The position numbers and the translations under genes were made by a program. Positions 29,318-37,778 of a stretch of DNA of 64,000 nt are shown here, in pieces. Origin of the DNA: Pedinophyceae sp. YPF-701. Its lineage: Eukaryota > Chlorophyta > Pedinophyceae. Each line of letters opens with the position of its first letter. The first letter of the stretch is position 1. The stretch is from contig CAJZHL010000001.1 of assembly GCA_916048055.1 (NCBI GenBank), positions 682,001 to 746,000 on the forward strand, in the 5' to 3' direction. Below the pieces are notes generated by a model. That model saw nothing but the letters and a program-made list of their open reading frames with translations. It did no database searches and was not told the origin of the DNA.

Positions 29318-30223
29318 ATGAAGGTCATCAACCTCTCTACCAGCACCAACTCGTTCTCGACGGGCCTGTTCGTCAACGGTTCCACGACGGCGGAAGCGCT
29401 GGTGGTAGGCGGCAGCAACCTCTGGGCCACTCCGCAGGCAGGTGGTTTCGTCGGAATCGGCACGTCCAACCCGGCGGTGCGTTTGCACGTGAAGGGCGGC
29501 TCGCAGCAGGTGGACCATGGGGACGGCAGTGCAACGCTCTATGGTCCCAACTCGGTGTCGGCCTACTTGCGTGTGGGAGCGGACATCACCACTCACTCGA
29601 CGGTGAATGCCGATCGGGCGCAGGTGATCTCCTCGGACGGTGGCCTGCACATCGACTCGGCTCCGAACAAGCGCCTGTTCCTGAACTACTTCAGTTCGAA
29701 CTGTGACATCACGATGGCGGCGAACACCGCGGCCGCATCTAGCGTCGGAGTCGGCGTCGCCATGCCAACGGAGAAGCTCCACGTGGCGGGCAACGTAGCT
29801 CCGGACGCCGCCAACACGCGGTCGTGCGGGACGCTGTCTCTGCCCTGGTCCGACGTCTTCTCGCAGAACGGCGTGACCACCACCTCCGACCAGCGGGACA
29901 AGGTCGACGTGGTCGACGAGACCCTCGGGCTGGAGTTCGTCCGCGGGCTGCGGCCGGTCACCTGGCGCTGGGCAGAGAAGATGATTCCAGCAGCGGATAC
30001 CTCGAACATCACCCAGGTTGAGGGGTCGCGGCGTCACCATGGCCTGCTGGCGCAGGAGCTGCGCGCCGCTCTGGGCACGGACGCCGACGGCATGTGGTGT
30101 CTGTCGGACCCTGCGGACCCCAACTCGAAGCAGGCCGTGCGCCTGGAGCAGCTCATCGGGGTCTTGATCAAGGCGATCAAGGACCTGGACGCGCGGTGCT
30201 CGGCGTTCGGCATCCCGGTGTGA
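29318..30223 (+). CDS. Fibre protein with C-terminal peptidase-S74 chaperone domain, 301 aa
   Basis: Two LHV(K/A)G steps of the type GIGTSNPAVRLHVKGG, common in fibre shafts before S74 domains, lie in the first 170 residues. The C-terminal ~110 residues show the S74 pattern: TSDQRDKVDVV with the catalytic Ser and Lys, LGLEFVRGLRPVTWRW, HHGLLAQEL, and a closing helix EQLIGVLIKAIKDL. In this family the domain helps a trimeric fibre to fold and then cuts itself off at the conserved Ser. Here it is on a separate, short gene next to the giant fibre, so it may act on its own shaft or in trans. Confidence 0.85.
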   Translation: MKVINLSTSTNSFSTGLFVNGSTTAEALVVGGSNLWATPQAGGFVGIGTSNPAVRLHVKGGSQQVDHGDGSATLYGPNSVSAYLRVGADITTHSTVNADRAQVISSDGGLHIDSAPNKRLFLNYFSSNCDITMAANTAAASSVGVGVAMPTEKLHVAGNVAPDAANTRSCGTLSLPWSDVFSQNGVTTTSDQRDKVDVVDETLGLEFVRGLRPVTWRWAEKMIPAADTSNITQVEGSRRHHGLLAQELRAALGTDADGMWCLSDPADPNSKQAVRLEQLIGVLIKAIKDLDARCSAFGIPV

Positions 30224-30250
30224 GCTTATGTCAACTCATTATAGAGGAGC

Positions 30251-30427
30251 ATGCACGCACAGGAGATTGCCAGACACCACCAGAGGGCTCGCGAGCTGCG
30301 GAAGAAGATTGCCGAGGGGTACAAGGACTTCACACGGGAAGAGATTTACACGTACGGAAGGGACCAGCTGCAGCAGTGGGTGGACGCTCTCGCGAAAGGA
30401 GTGCCTGCCGCCAGCCTGGCCGGTTAG
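30251..30427 (+). CDS. Small PLV protein, 58 aa
   Basis: The frame opens MHAQEIARHHQRARELRKK after GAGGAGC and ends LAG before TAG. It is a basic amphipathic helix followed by a second helix (TREEIYTYGRDQLQQWVDAL). It lies in line with its neighbours, 27 bp after the S74 gene and 50 bp before the next gene, and its composition is protein-like. No family is recognised; a DNA-binding role is conceivable only. Confidence 0.55.
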   Translation: MHAQEIARHHQRARELRKKIAEGYKDFTREEIYTYGRDQLQQWVDALAKGVPAASLAG

Positions 30428-30477
30428 GGGGATTTTATTTCGGAGAAATAATTATCTGAGCACAAAGTAGGAGCACC

Positions 30478-30882
30478 ATGGGAGCCGAGACGCAGCAGCG
30501 GGCACAGCCCGAGACGCAGCAGCGGGCGCAGCCCGATCGCCGTGAGTACTGGCGTGAGAGGCGCCAAAGGCTACACAACGACATCACATGGAAGCGCCTC
30601 GAGTGGCGCGTCGCCGGAGGGCAGACGTCCTTCAACAAAAAGACCTACGAGAGATTCGGGGAGGACCGAGTCAAAGAGCTCCTGGAGCGGAAGGAACGCG
30701 GCGAGCTTCGGCCGGAGCATGACTCGTACATGGCGGACAAGTCCATGAAGATGAGGAAGCGCATCGCGCGCGGAGAACACTCGCTCAAGTTCTGCCCGGC
30801 CACGGTCGAGACGTTTGGTCGCGAAACCATCGAGCGCTGGGTGGCGGAGCTCCAGCCGGGCCGGGAGCCGGTGTGGACTTAA
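30478..30882 (+). CDS. Small basic PLV protein, 134 aa
   Basis: The N-terminus repeats ETQQRAQP twice and then becomes Arg/Lys-rich and helical, with Trp and aromatic residues (TWKRLEWRV). It ends EPVWT. An AT-rich gap (30428-30477) precedes it. The high charge would fit a nucleic-acid-binding protein, such as a terminal or replication accessory protein, but no motif proves this. Confidence 0.6.
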   Translation: MGAETQQRAQPETQQRAQPDRREYWRERRQRLHNDITWKRLEWRVAGGQTSFNKKTYERFGEDRVKELLERKERGELRPEHDSYMADKSMKMRKRIARGEHSLKFCPATVETFGRETIERWVAELQPGREPVWT

Positions 30883-30924
30883 GGGGATCGACACACTAGG
30901 GGGGCAGTACGGTGTGACGATAGG

Positions 30925-30937
30925 GAATTTTTTTCTC
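30925..30937 (+). promoter_or_regulatory. Candidate viral promoter motif of the polymerase gene
   Basis: GAATTTTTTTCTC lies 22-34 bp before the ATG at 30959, followed by a TATAA-like stretch (CTTATAAC). It is one of the best copies of the shared motif. Confidence 0.55.
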
Positions 30938-30958
30938 TGCGTCTTATAACAAGCAACG

Positions 30959-33900
30959 ATGGCAATCCAACGAGACAGTGTCAACCGCGCCCTGCTGCGC
31001 GCAGCACCGCAGACCCTGGCGGCGGCCCGCGCCGTCGTCGATCGCTACAACTGGGCAGGACCAGCCCCCACCCCTGTCCAGACCCCGTCCGGCAACTGGC
31101 GCATCCCCACGGGAGGTGCCCCCGCGCTTGGTCGCTCGACTGGAAACCAGGGAGCTGGCAACCAGGGAGCTGGCAACCAGGGCATTCCCCCCCCTGCCCA
31201 AGGCCAGGGCGCTCCTGCCGGCGCCATCCAGGCCGCGTCCTTCCGTCGTCGGCGGCTGCAGGGCGTCACGTCCCTCGCTCAGGCGCAGCAGCGCCTCGCG
31301 TCGTTCCTGGCCAACGGGGGCAGCATTGCTGGGTTTACCAACCCCCAGGTCGTCGCGGGCCGGCGGGGGGGCTACGTCATCGTCGAGGCTCCTGCTCCGC
31401 CGCCCCCCCCGGTCCTTCCTTCCTTCGACCCGGCGGCCTACGAAGTGGTGATCGCCGACGTCTTCGTGGACCGCGGTGGGGAGGCGGGCTTCGAGCTCCG
31501 CTACGAAGGGGTCGCCTTCGTAGCGGAAAGCGCCCGCGTGGAGAGCATCACGACGCTTACGGCTCCGACGAACAGGGACGTCAGCGGCGCGCAGGGCTAC
31601 ATCCTGCTGGGCGACAACGCCGACCCTGCCATCGCGGACCCCGGCTTCCAGAACATCCTCGGCTTCATCCGCGATCAAGGCTATTCTGTTCTCATCGTCA
31701 TTCGGTCCAGGTCCCCTCTCAGCGACATGACGGACCTCAACCGCGCCGAGGAGCTCCACAGCACGCTGTACAACCAGGACGTGGCCTTCGGCGAGGCCGT
31801 GCAGACCGACATTGCGTTTGCCGCCGACTGGATCCCCGCCGAGGCCCTGCGGCCGGACAGCGTGCGGCACCGCAACGGCTGCTTCGGCAACGCGCTGCGC
31901 GAGGCCTGTCCTCAGCTGCTCGACCGCCGTCGCGTGGGCAAGCGCATCTACGAGCTGGTCCTCGGGTGCCAGGGACGAATGAGCATGCGCCAGGGTGCGG
32001 AGCTGTGCCAAGAAATCGGCGTGAGCCTTTGCGTGATCTCCGCCATGGGGGAGGTGCTCTGCTCGTACAAAGCCCCCGACCGGGCAGGGTACACCAACCG
32101 CGTCAACATGGTGCTCCACGACGGCCACTTCTTCGCGGTTCCCGCGGGTCGGGACAAGGGCGGCGGGTTTGCCCACCGCTTCCCTTGGTCCGAGGAGGAG
32201 GGGCGCTTTGTTCCCAACCGCACGCGCCTGCAGCCTCGCCTGGTCCTGGAGCCCCGTCCGCCCGGCAAGGTCGGCCCCTCGGAGCTGCTGTCGGAGGAGG
32301 GCGTGCTCGAGGTCATCCAAGGCGTGCTGCAGGGCCGCATTCCCGACACCACCTCGCTCGTCACGCGCGGCAACATGCGCAGGCTGCTTGCCGTCATCAT
32401 CCACCGTCTCAAGGTGCTTCCGGCCGTCCAGACCAAGTCGTCCAACTGCATCTCGGAGATCTCTGTCATGCTGCCGTCGGTCAAGAGGGGGGTCCAGAGG
32501 CGGCTGGTGGTGCGATCGCACGACGACAACAGCGACTGCGTGTTGACCCCGGAGGGGTACCCGTGGCTAAACCGCATGCGACGGAGCCTGATGTCCTGGG
32601 CCTCCCGCAGCCAGTACTCCGCCGAGATGCTCAACTGGTTCCGGGCCCACCCCGTCACGGCCCTCAACCGCCGGTTCCGCGAGGTGCGACCGGACCACAG
32701 CATCATTGGCCTGGACCTGTGCCGGGCCTACACCGCGGCGATGAAGAACATCGAGCAGTGGCACGTGCTGTACACGTGGGACCGTCCGCGCGCGTACCTC
32801 GGAGAGCAGATCGACCCGGAGGCCTGGTACGTCGTCCGGGCGACCGAGGAGGGTCGTGGGGAGGTCCACGCTCGCTGGCCCATCCTCCTTCCCGCTCGCC
32901 ACTCGCGCGTCCAGGGCAAGGACCTGCTCGAGCGCCCGGAGATGCACTCCCTGGTGGAGATCCTGCAGTGGCTCCCGGTGGAGTGCACCGTGGGGAACAC
33001 CACGAAGCAGGTCATCCGCGAGATGTACGAGAGCGACCTGGCCGACGGACAGCGCAAGAACGTGTGCAACATCGCCAGCGGGGTCATCGAGAAGAAGGTC
33101 GCCCAGGACCACCGGGCCCACGTCTTCCTGTCGATCGAGGGGGCCCAGCAGTGGATCAACACCTACGGTGGCACGCTGCACACGCACGCGATCGACAAGG
33201 AGACGGGGGAGGAAATCGTGGGCACCCTGGACGACGTGGGTCGGTACCTGGTGTTCTACACCGTCTCTCGCGGACACAAGGCGGACATGCACGCGGGTTG
33301 GGTCCCGATGAAAGAGCAGATCTACATGTGGTGCCGCCGGACTATGCAGGGGCTGTTCGACCACTGTGTGGAGGAGGGGGTCGTGCCGCTGAAGATCCAG
33401 ACCGACTGTCTGATGGTGGAGGACAGCCCGGCGGCGCGCGCCATGGTCGACCTGCCGGACGGGTGCCAGGGGTACGAGGACCTGGGGCGGGTGAAGCTGG
33501 ACCTCCCCAGCGCGGAACACGCCGCTGGGGCGCCGGACAAGGTCATCGACAACACCATAGTGGAGGTCTTCGATGGACGCCGGCCGCGGGAGGTGCACGG
33601 GATCGAGGGCGAGCAGAAGGTGGTCCTTGAGGCCCTGTACCCGGGGTCGGGGAAGTCCCACGCATGGAAGCAACACCTCAGTGGAAGGAAGGACGAGGTC
33701 ATGGTCGTGTGCCCGACGCACAAGCAGCGCAGGGCCATGGAGCAGGAGGGGTGGACAGCGTGCACGTATCACAGCTTTGCGGGCTTTGGGGTGCTGCCGG
33801 AGCAGACATGCAAGCGTGTGGCTCTGGACGGCGTTCGGGTGGTCGTCTTCGAGGAGCTCATGCAGTGCCCGAACCTGCGCGTGCTCTCGTGGGTCTACCA

Positions 33901-34864
33901 GTGGGCGCGCTCGACCGACCTGGACGTGGTCGCGACCGGCGACGTCCACCAGCAGACGACCCCTGGGTTGACCATGCAGCAGCTGCGGAGCATCGTCCAC
34001 GACCTGTTCCCCGCTTGCGTGTGGCTCACAGGCAACATGACGCTGCCTCCCTCCCAGCACGTCCGGCTGGAGCGCATCCGGGCCATGCTCTTCGAGGGGG
34101 ACGCCACGCCGGAAGAGCGGCAGAAGAGCTTCCTGGCGGAGTTCCCTCACGTGTCTCTCGACGAGTGCCGCGGAGACGAGTGGGCCTTCATGGCCTACGC
34201 GAGGACCAGCCTGGCGCTGCTGCACAATTCGCGTCTGGTCGACGGACGGGTGCTGCAGGTCGGCGAGGAGTACCTCTGCCGGAGGCCTGTGGGTGGGTGC
34301 GTGCTGGGGAACACGTACCTCCTCCTTCGCGCCTCGGAGGACACCGCGACGCTCCAGGGCGACGACGAGGAGCACGTGGTCCCCCGCGAGAAGCTCGTGT
34401 CCCACTTCGAGCCCGCTCTGGGAGGGCACTCGGTGATGAGCTCGCAAGGGGGGAGGCTCTCGGAGACCACAAAGCTTGGGATCATGGACGTCGAGCTGGC
34501 CTTCGACCCGCAGCGCGTGTGGGTCGCGGTGACGCGGTCGCGCAACCTGGACCGAGTGTACATCGTGAGGAACAAACTGCCTTTGGCTGCGTTCCGTGGT
34601 GTGGCCACGCGTATCCAGGGGTACAAGGCGCAGGACCGCCGCGCCGGACGGACGTGGGAGGACGCCGAGTATGTCACAGAGCGAGACGTCTACGACCTGC
34701 TGAAGGACGCGCGGTACAGGTGCATGCACTGCGCAAGGGCCCTGGGGGAGTCATGGGTGTTGAACAGGCGAGACGCCGAGGCCGCGCATCTTCGGGAGAA
34801 CGTCGAGGTGTGCTGCGCCAAGTGCAACCACGTGATCGCGGGCGTCTGTGAGACGCCACGATGA
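30959..34864 (+). CDS. Replication protein: divergent polymerase-like domain fused to SF1 helicase, 1301 aa
   Basis: The first ~130 residues are Pro/Ala/Gln-rich with a GAGNQ repeat. A Cys/His domain follows: NGCFGNALREAC near 305-315 and VLHDGHFF near 385-390, reminiscent of OTU-type cysteine peptidases. Next is a palm-like region with candidate family-B polymerase motifs: A (IGLDLCRAY, ~585), B (RKNVCNIASG, ~699) and C (IQTDCLMVED, ~815). These are divergent: motif A lacks SLYP and motif C has TD, not DTD. The helicase has Walker A PGSGKS (~896), VVVFEE as motif II (~960), GDVHQQ as motif III (~994) and a late VAVTRSRNLDRVYI (~1189). The end carries CMHC and CCAKC pairs, a probable zinc ribbon or HNH-like module. 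It should copy and unwind the viral genome. The stop overlaps the integrase start by 4 bp. Confidence 0.7.
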   Translation: MAIQRDSVNRALLRAAPQTLAAARAVVDRYNWAGPAPTPVQTPSGNWRIPTGGAPALGRSTGNQGAGNQGAGNQGIPPPAQGQGAPAGAIQAASFRRRRLQGVTSLAQAQQRLASFLANGGSIAGFTNPQVVAGRRGGYVIVEAPAPPPPPVLPSFDPAAYEVVIADVFVDRGGEAGFELRYEGVAFVAESARVESITTLTAPTNRDVSGAQGYILLGDNADPAIADPGFQNILGFIRDQGYSVLIVIRSRSPLSDMTDLNRAEELHSTLYNQDVAFGEAVQTDIAFAADWIPAEALRPDSVRHRNGCFGNALREACPQLLDRRRVGKRIYELVLGCQGRMSMRQGAELCQEIGVSLCVISAMGEVLCSYKAPDRAGYTNRVNMVLHDGHFFAVPAGRDKGGGFAHRFPWSEEEGRFVPNRTRLQPRLVLEPRPPGKVGPSELLSEEGVLEVIQGVLQGRIPDTTSLVTRGNMRRLLAVIIHRLKVLPAVQTKSSNCISEISVMLPSVKRGVQRRLVVRSHDDNSDCVLTPEGYPWLNRMRRSLMSWASRSQYSAEMLNWFRAHPVTALNRRFREVRPDHSIIGLDLCRAYTAAMKNIEQWHVLYTWDRPRAYLGEQIDPEAWYVVRATEEGRGEVHARWPILLPARHSRVQGKDLLERPEMHSLVEILQWLPVECTVGNTTKQVIREMYESDLADGQRKNVCNIASGVIEKKVAQDHRAHVFLSIEGAQQWINTYGGTLHTHAIDKETGEEIVGTLDDVGRYLVFYTVSRGHKADMHAGWVPMKEQIYMWCRRTMQGLFDHCVEEGVVPLKIQTDCLMVEDSPAARAMVDLPDGCQGYEDLGRVKLDLPSAEHAAGAPDKVIDNTIVEVFDGRRPREVHGIEGEQKVVLEALYPGSGKSHAWKQHLSGRKDEVMVVCPTHKQRRAMEQEGWTACTYHSFAGFGVLPEQTCKRVALDGVRVVVFEELMQCPNLRVLSWVYQWARSTDLDVVATGDVHQQTTPGLTMQQLRSIVHDLFPACVWLTGNMTLPPSQHVRLERIRAMLFEGDATPEERQKSFLAEFPHVSLDECRGDEWAFMAYARTSLALLHNSRLVDGRVLQVGEEYLCRRPVGGCVLGNTYLLLRASEDTATLQGDDEEHVVPREKLVSHFEPALGGHSVMSSQGGRLSETTKLGIMDVELAFDPQRVWVAVTRSRNLDRVYIVRNKLPLAAFRGVATRIQGYKAQDRRAGRTWEDAEYVTERDVYDLLKDARYRCMHCARALGESWVLNRRDAEAAHLRENVEVCCAKCNHVIAGVCETPR

Positions 34865-35787
34865 GGCCCACGGACGAGGAGGCCATGGCGCTGTGTGCTC
34901 AGGCCTATGCCGTCACGCTGGGCTCGCAGAAGACCGTGTACGAGCGCGTCCGCCACCAGGGCGTCACGATGCGCCAAGTCAGAGAGTTTTGCCGACGTTC
35001 CGCGGCCTCGGCGGTCGACGGGAGCGGCGGGCGGAGGCTTCAGGCGCTGAACTGGAGCCCCTGGCCCTCAAGCACGATCCCCGGCCGCGTCCTCTCGATG
35101 GACGTCCTCGACTACTCGAAGCAGCCGATTCTCGACGTCTTTGCGGGCCTCTCCGTGCCGTACGCGGTCCTCATCGTCGACACGGCGTCGCGCCTGGCCA
35201 CCGTGCTTCCTGCGCTGGACAAGAAGGGCTCGCTCCTGGCGTCCACCAAGGTCCTTCTCCAGTGCTATCCCGACTGCTGGAAGGTCTTTTGCGACGGAGA
35301 GGGGTCGTGGGCGTCGGACGACTTCAAGGCGTGGCTGGCGGCCCGGAAAATCGAGCGCGTCCTCTGCTCCCATACCTCGCACGCGGAGTCGTGCATCCGG
35401 ACCTTGAAGTTGAAGATGGCGCGCGCGAAGGTGGTGGGTCCGGTCACCTGGCAGACGTTGCAGGAGGTCGTGATGCTGTACAACTCGCAGAAGCACAGCA
35501 GCATCGGCATGAGCCCCCTTGATGCACACGGCGACCCGCACCGGTGCGCGCTCGCCATCAACCGGGCTCTCGAGGCGCGCGGGGCTCAGGAGCTGCCAGA
35601 AGACCTGCGTGGCAAGCTCGCGCGCATCGCGGTGCGCGGCAAGAAGAAGGGGGGGGCTGCCTGGAGTTCACAGGTATACAAGGTGCTGGGCGGGTGGGTG
35701 CACATCCGACTGGAGCCCCTGGAGCCTCGCCCTGGCCAGAAGGAGATCGTGCGGGGCAGGAAGGAGGTGCTGATCGTGCAGGAGTGA
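34861..35787 (+). CDS. Retroviral-type (rve) DDE integrase, 308 aa
   Basis: The RNase-H-fold core shows MDVLDYSK (first Asp ~81), then IVDTASR, the second Asp in FCDGEGSW (~145) and the catalytic Glu in SHAESCIRTLKLKM (~176). A C-terminal helix MLYNSQKHSSIGMSPL is typical of Polinton integrases. An SH3-like basic C-terminal domain follows (KVLGGWVHIRLEPLE). The enzyme would join the element's ends to host DNA, giving the observed target-site duplication. All three acidic residues are present and the frame is intact. Its ATG overlaps the polymerase-helicase stop (ATGA). Confidence 0.88.
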   Translation: MRPTDEEAMALCAQAYAVTLGSQKTVYERVRHQGVTMRQVREFCRRSAASAVDGSGGRRLQALNWSPWPSSTIPGRVLSMDVLDYSKQPILDVFAGLSVPYAVLIVDTASRLATVLPALDKKGSLLASTKVLLQCYPDCWKVFCDGEGSWASDDFKAWLAARKIERVLCSHTSHAESCIRTLKLKMARAKVVGPVTWQTLQEVVMLYNSQKHSSIGMSPLDAHGDPHRCALAINRALEARGAQELPEDLRGKLARIAVRGKKKGGAAWSSQVYKVLGGWVHIRLEPLEPRPGQKEIVRGRKEVLIVQE

Positions 35788-35851
35788 GTGGAAAATTTTG
35801 CTAGGAAAATTTGCCTGGGAAAGGGGGGGGGATTGAACCTGTGAGATTGCG

Positions 35852-36112
35852 CCCGCCCCTACTTTTTTGTGTAAAGTCTGTGGCATGGGCTTGGCCCCCG
35901 CCCTTGCACCCATACTTCTGATGCAAAGTTTGGGCTCGCGCCGGCAAGTGGTGCAAGGGGCTTTGTTAGAATCAGAGGCTTTGATCTCTCACAGAGCGAG
36001 CGTGAGCGAGCCCCCTCCGCTCGCTCCCTCCGCCTCTTGCCGCCGCCTTTCCGCCCGGTTCCTGCCCGCCGGCCTCGGCCCGCGCCTTCCACTGAGGTGC
36101 CCCCCCTGGCTG
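35852..36112 (-). repeat. Right terminal inverted repeat of the PLV
   Basis: The 261 bp are the reverse complement of 17041-17299 apart from two 1-nt differences in run length. The outer end reads TGGCTG, complement of the left CAGCCA. The 64 bp between the integrase stop (35787) and the repeat are AT-rich, followed by a G run and the inverted copy of GTTCAATCCCC (35828-35838). Confidence 0.93.
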
Positions 36113-36117
36113 ACCCC
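36113..36117. repeat. Right copy of target-site duplication (ACCCC)
   Basis: This direct repeat of 17036-17040 lies immediately outside the right inverted repeat. The next base is C, leaving 5 or 6 bp. Confidence 0.75.
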
Positions 36118-36283
36118 CTCCCCCGGTGTCGGGCCTGGTCAGGCCTTGGCCTGGCCGCAACAGTGTGCTCCCGCGATGGCTGCGGTGCCAGTGGTGCTAT
36201 GGGAGTTGAGTCGGCTGCGCTGCTCAGATACGCGGCAACGCGCGTGCGTCGAGGCTGAACGGGGCGTGGTTGCGAGGTCTTGG

Positions 36284-37778
36284 ATGGCTGCCGCGGCGCC
36301 GCCTGGGGCGGTTGCTACGGTGCGCGTTTGCGGTTTCCAGAGACGGATAGTTGCTAGATGTGTGAGTAGGGGGGTTCAGGGGAGGGACGTGCGCGCGAGA
36401 GCGCAGGGCAGCGACGCAGAGGAGCGGCGTTTGGGCAGGCAGCTGGATGGCGCGGTGAGAACGATCAATGGGATTCTCAGCGTGGGCGACATGTTCGGGT
36501 CTCTCGGGGCGGACAAGACGGTGGGCGGGGACAGCTACGACGCGGGCGACGTGGCTTCTGAGCGCGTGTCGGATACCCAGAAAGGGGCTTCTGGGGGCGC
36601 GAAGCAACAAAAGCGGGGCATTCTAAGGAGATTGAGAAGGAACAGAGACGATAGGGAAGGCCGCTGGGTGCAGCTGCGCGGCAAGTCGAGGTACGAGGAG
36701 CCAGGACGCCGTGCTTGCTCCCAGTCTCCTCACTCGGTGGTCGTGCCGGACGCCGCCCCCGGCCAGCGATTCACACAGCGGCATGCAAAATTCGTGACCT
36801 GTACCGCTCAACCACATCGATTTCCAGTGCATATCACGCCTCCTCGCGCCCCACCCAGCCCCACAACCATCCAACCACCCATCTCCGACATTCCCGGCAC
36901 CTCCACGGCGCACGCAGGTCCACCCTTCGCGTCGAAGAGGTCCTTCCAGACTCCACCTCTCCGCCAGGGGACACGTCGACCACCGGAACAAGTGCGTTCG
37001 CCCCAACAACCGCCTCGCGCCCTCCACGTGCTCGCACCTCGCCTCTCGTCACCACGCCCCGCACCGCCGCGTCCTCGCAGGCCTCGTCGACTACCTCGCG
37101 CTGCCCGTCGAGCAGTACTCCGTCCTCGACCCCACGTGGGTGTCGCGCCCCGAGGGCGCGCCCCCGGGCTGTTTCCGCCTCACCGTACCTCTGCGCGACC
37201 TCGCCGGAGTGGAGCTCGAGCCGACGCTGCTCATCCGCGCAGGCTACGTCCCGGAGAAGACCCGCGTCGTCCTCGAGTCCGTCGAGTCGTCCTTCGGCAG
37301 CCCCCAGTGGGACGCATACGCGTCAGTCAGTCTCAAGGCGTCCCTGACTCGGGTCGACGTGGCGGACGCGGACGACGCGGACCGCTGGCTCGGCCAGCCG
37401 GAGAGCGCCCGGTCCGGCGCCCCGACGGTCGACAGCGACGGCGTCATCGACGTGGAACCGATCGACAACGTGCGCGACGCCGACGCGCCGCCCGTGGCTG
37501 GGCTGCGGTGCTCCGTGGAGGTGCTGGTGGACGTGCGGGTGCCCCAGAGCCTGCGGATCGTGCCGGGCGTCGTCCTGCGCGGCGCCGGGTCCACGATCCT
37601 CCGCGCGGCGATGGGGGTGCTGCTGCCGTCGTTTCTGGACCTGCTGGCCGCTGACTACCGGAGGTGGGCCACGCGGTCGCAGCCGCGGGACCTGCCCGCG
37701 GGGAACCTTCTCCCTGCCGACGCGAAGCTCGGCGAAGCGCCGAGCGCGAACGAGGACAGTCCCAGCTCCCAGTCGTAG
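36284..37778 (+). CDS. DUF1997-family protein, probably plastid-targeted, three exons
   Basis: Exons are 36284-36690, 36918-36991 and 37081-37778, with phases 2 and 1 matching; the product is about 392 aa. An in-frame ATG at 36176 would add 36 residues and lies only 64 bp from the viral end. The Arg/Ala-rich N-terminus looks like a transit peptide. The domain begins LVDYLALPVEQYSVLDPTW, the hallmark of DUF1997, a family of cyanobacteria and plastid-bearing eukaryotes with unknown function. It continues with FRLTVPLRDLAGVELEP and a final GVVLRGAG...LLPSFLDLLAADY helix. This gene is one reason to call the host photosynthetic. Confidence 0.68.

Larger units (their letters stand above)
17041..36112. 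mobile_element. Integrated Polinton-like virus (PLV), apparently complete, 19.07 kb
   Basis: The element is bounded by near-identical inverted repeats and a short target-site duplication. It contains an rve integrase, an A32/FtsK-type packaging ATPase, a capsid-like gene set, a lipase, fibre proteins and a polymerase-helicase protein, all without introns. This combination defines Polintons/Polinton-like viruses. Twelve genes run left from about 25.7 kb and six run right, packed with short gaps and several 4-bp ATGA overlaps. The AT-rich gaps contrast with the flanking host DNA. It sits between the 3' end of a methyltransferase gene and the 5' end of a DUF1997 gene, so it does not break an open frame. 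I see no maturation protease of the adenain type and no superfamily-3 helicase. Confidence 0.9.

Noticed and set aside
30944-34729. Long minus-strand open frames (525 and 720 codons) across the polymerase-helicase gene
   Set aside because: They mirror the third-position GC bias of the real plus-strand gene and contain no recognisable motifs, whereas the plus strand has helicase motifs in order.
17041-36112. Adenain-type maturation protease or superfamily-3 helicase expected in a Polinton
   Set aside because: No protein in the element shows a recognisable His-Glu/Asp-Gln-Cys protease pattern or S3H motifs. The Cys/His region in the 1301-aa protein looks more like an OTU-type domain and is not called a maturation protease.
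35867-37654. A 595-codon plus-strand frame running from the viral terminal repeat into the DUF1997 gene
   Set aside because: Splice signals and the DUF1997 signature place the conserved domain in another frame. Only the part corresponding to exon 1 (36284-36690) is protein-like.
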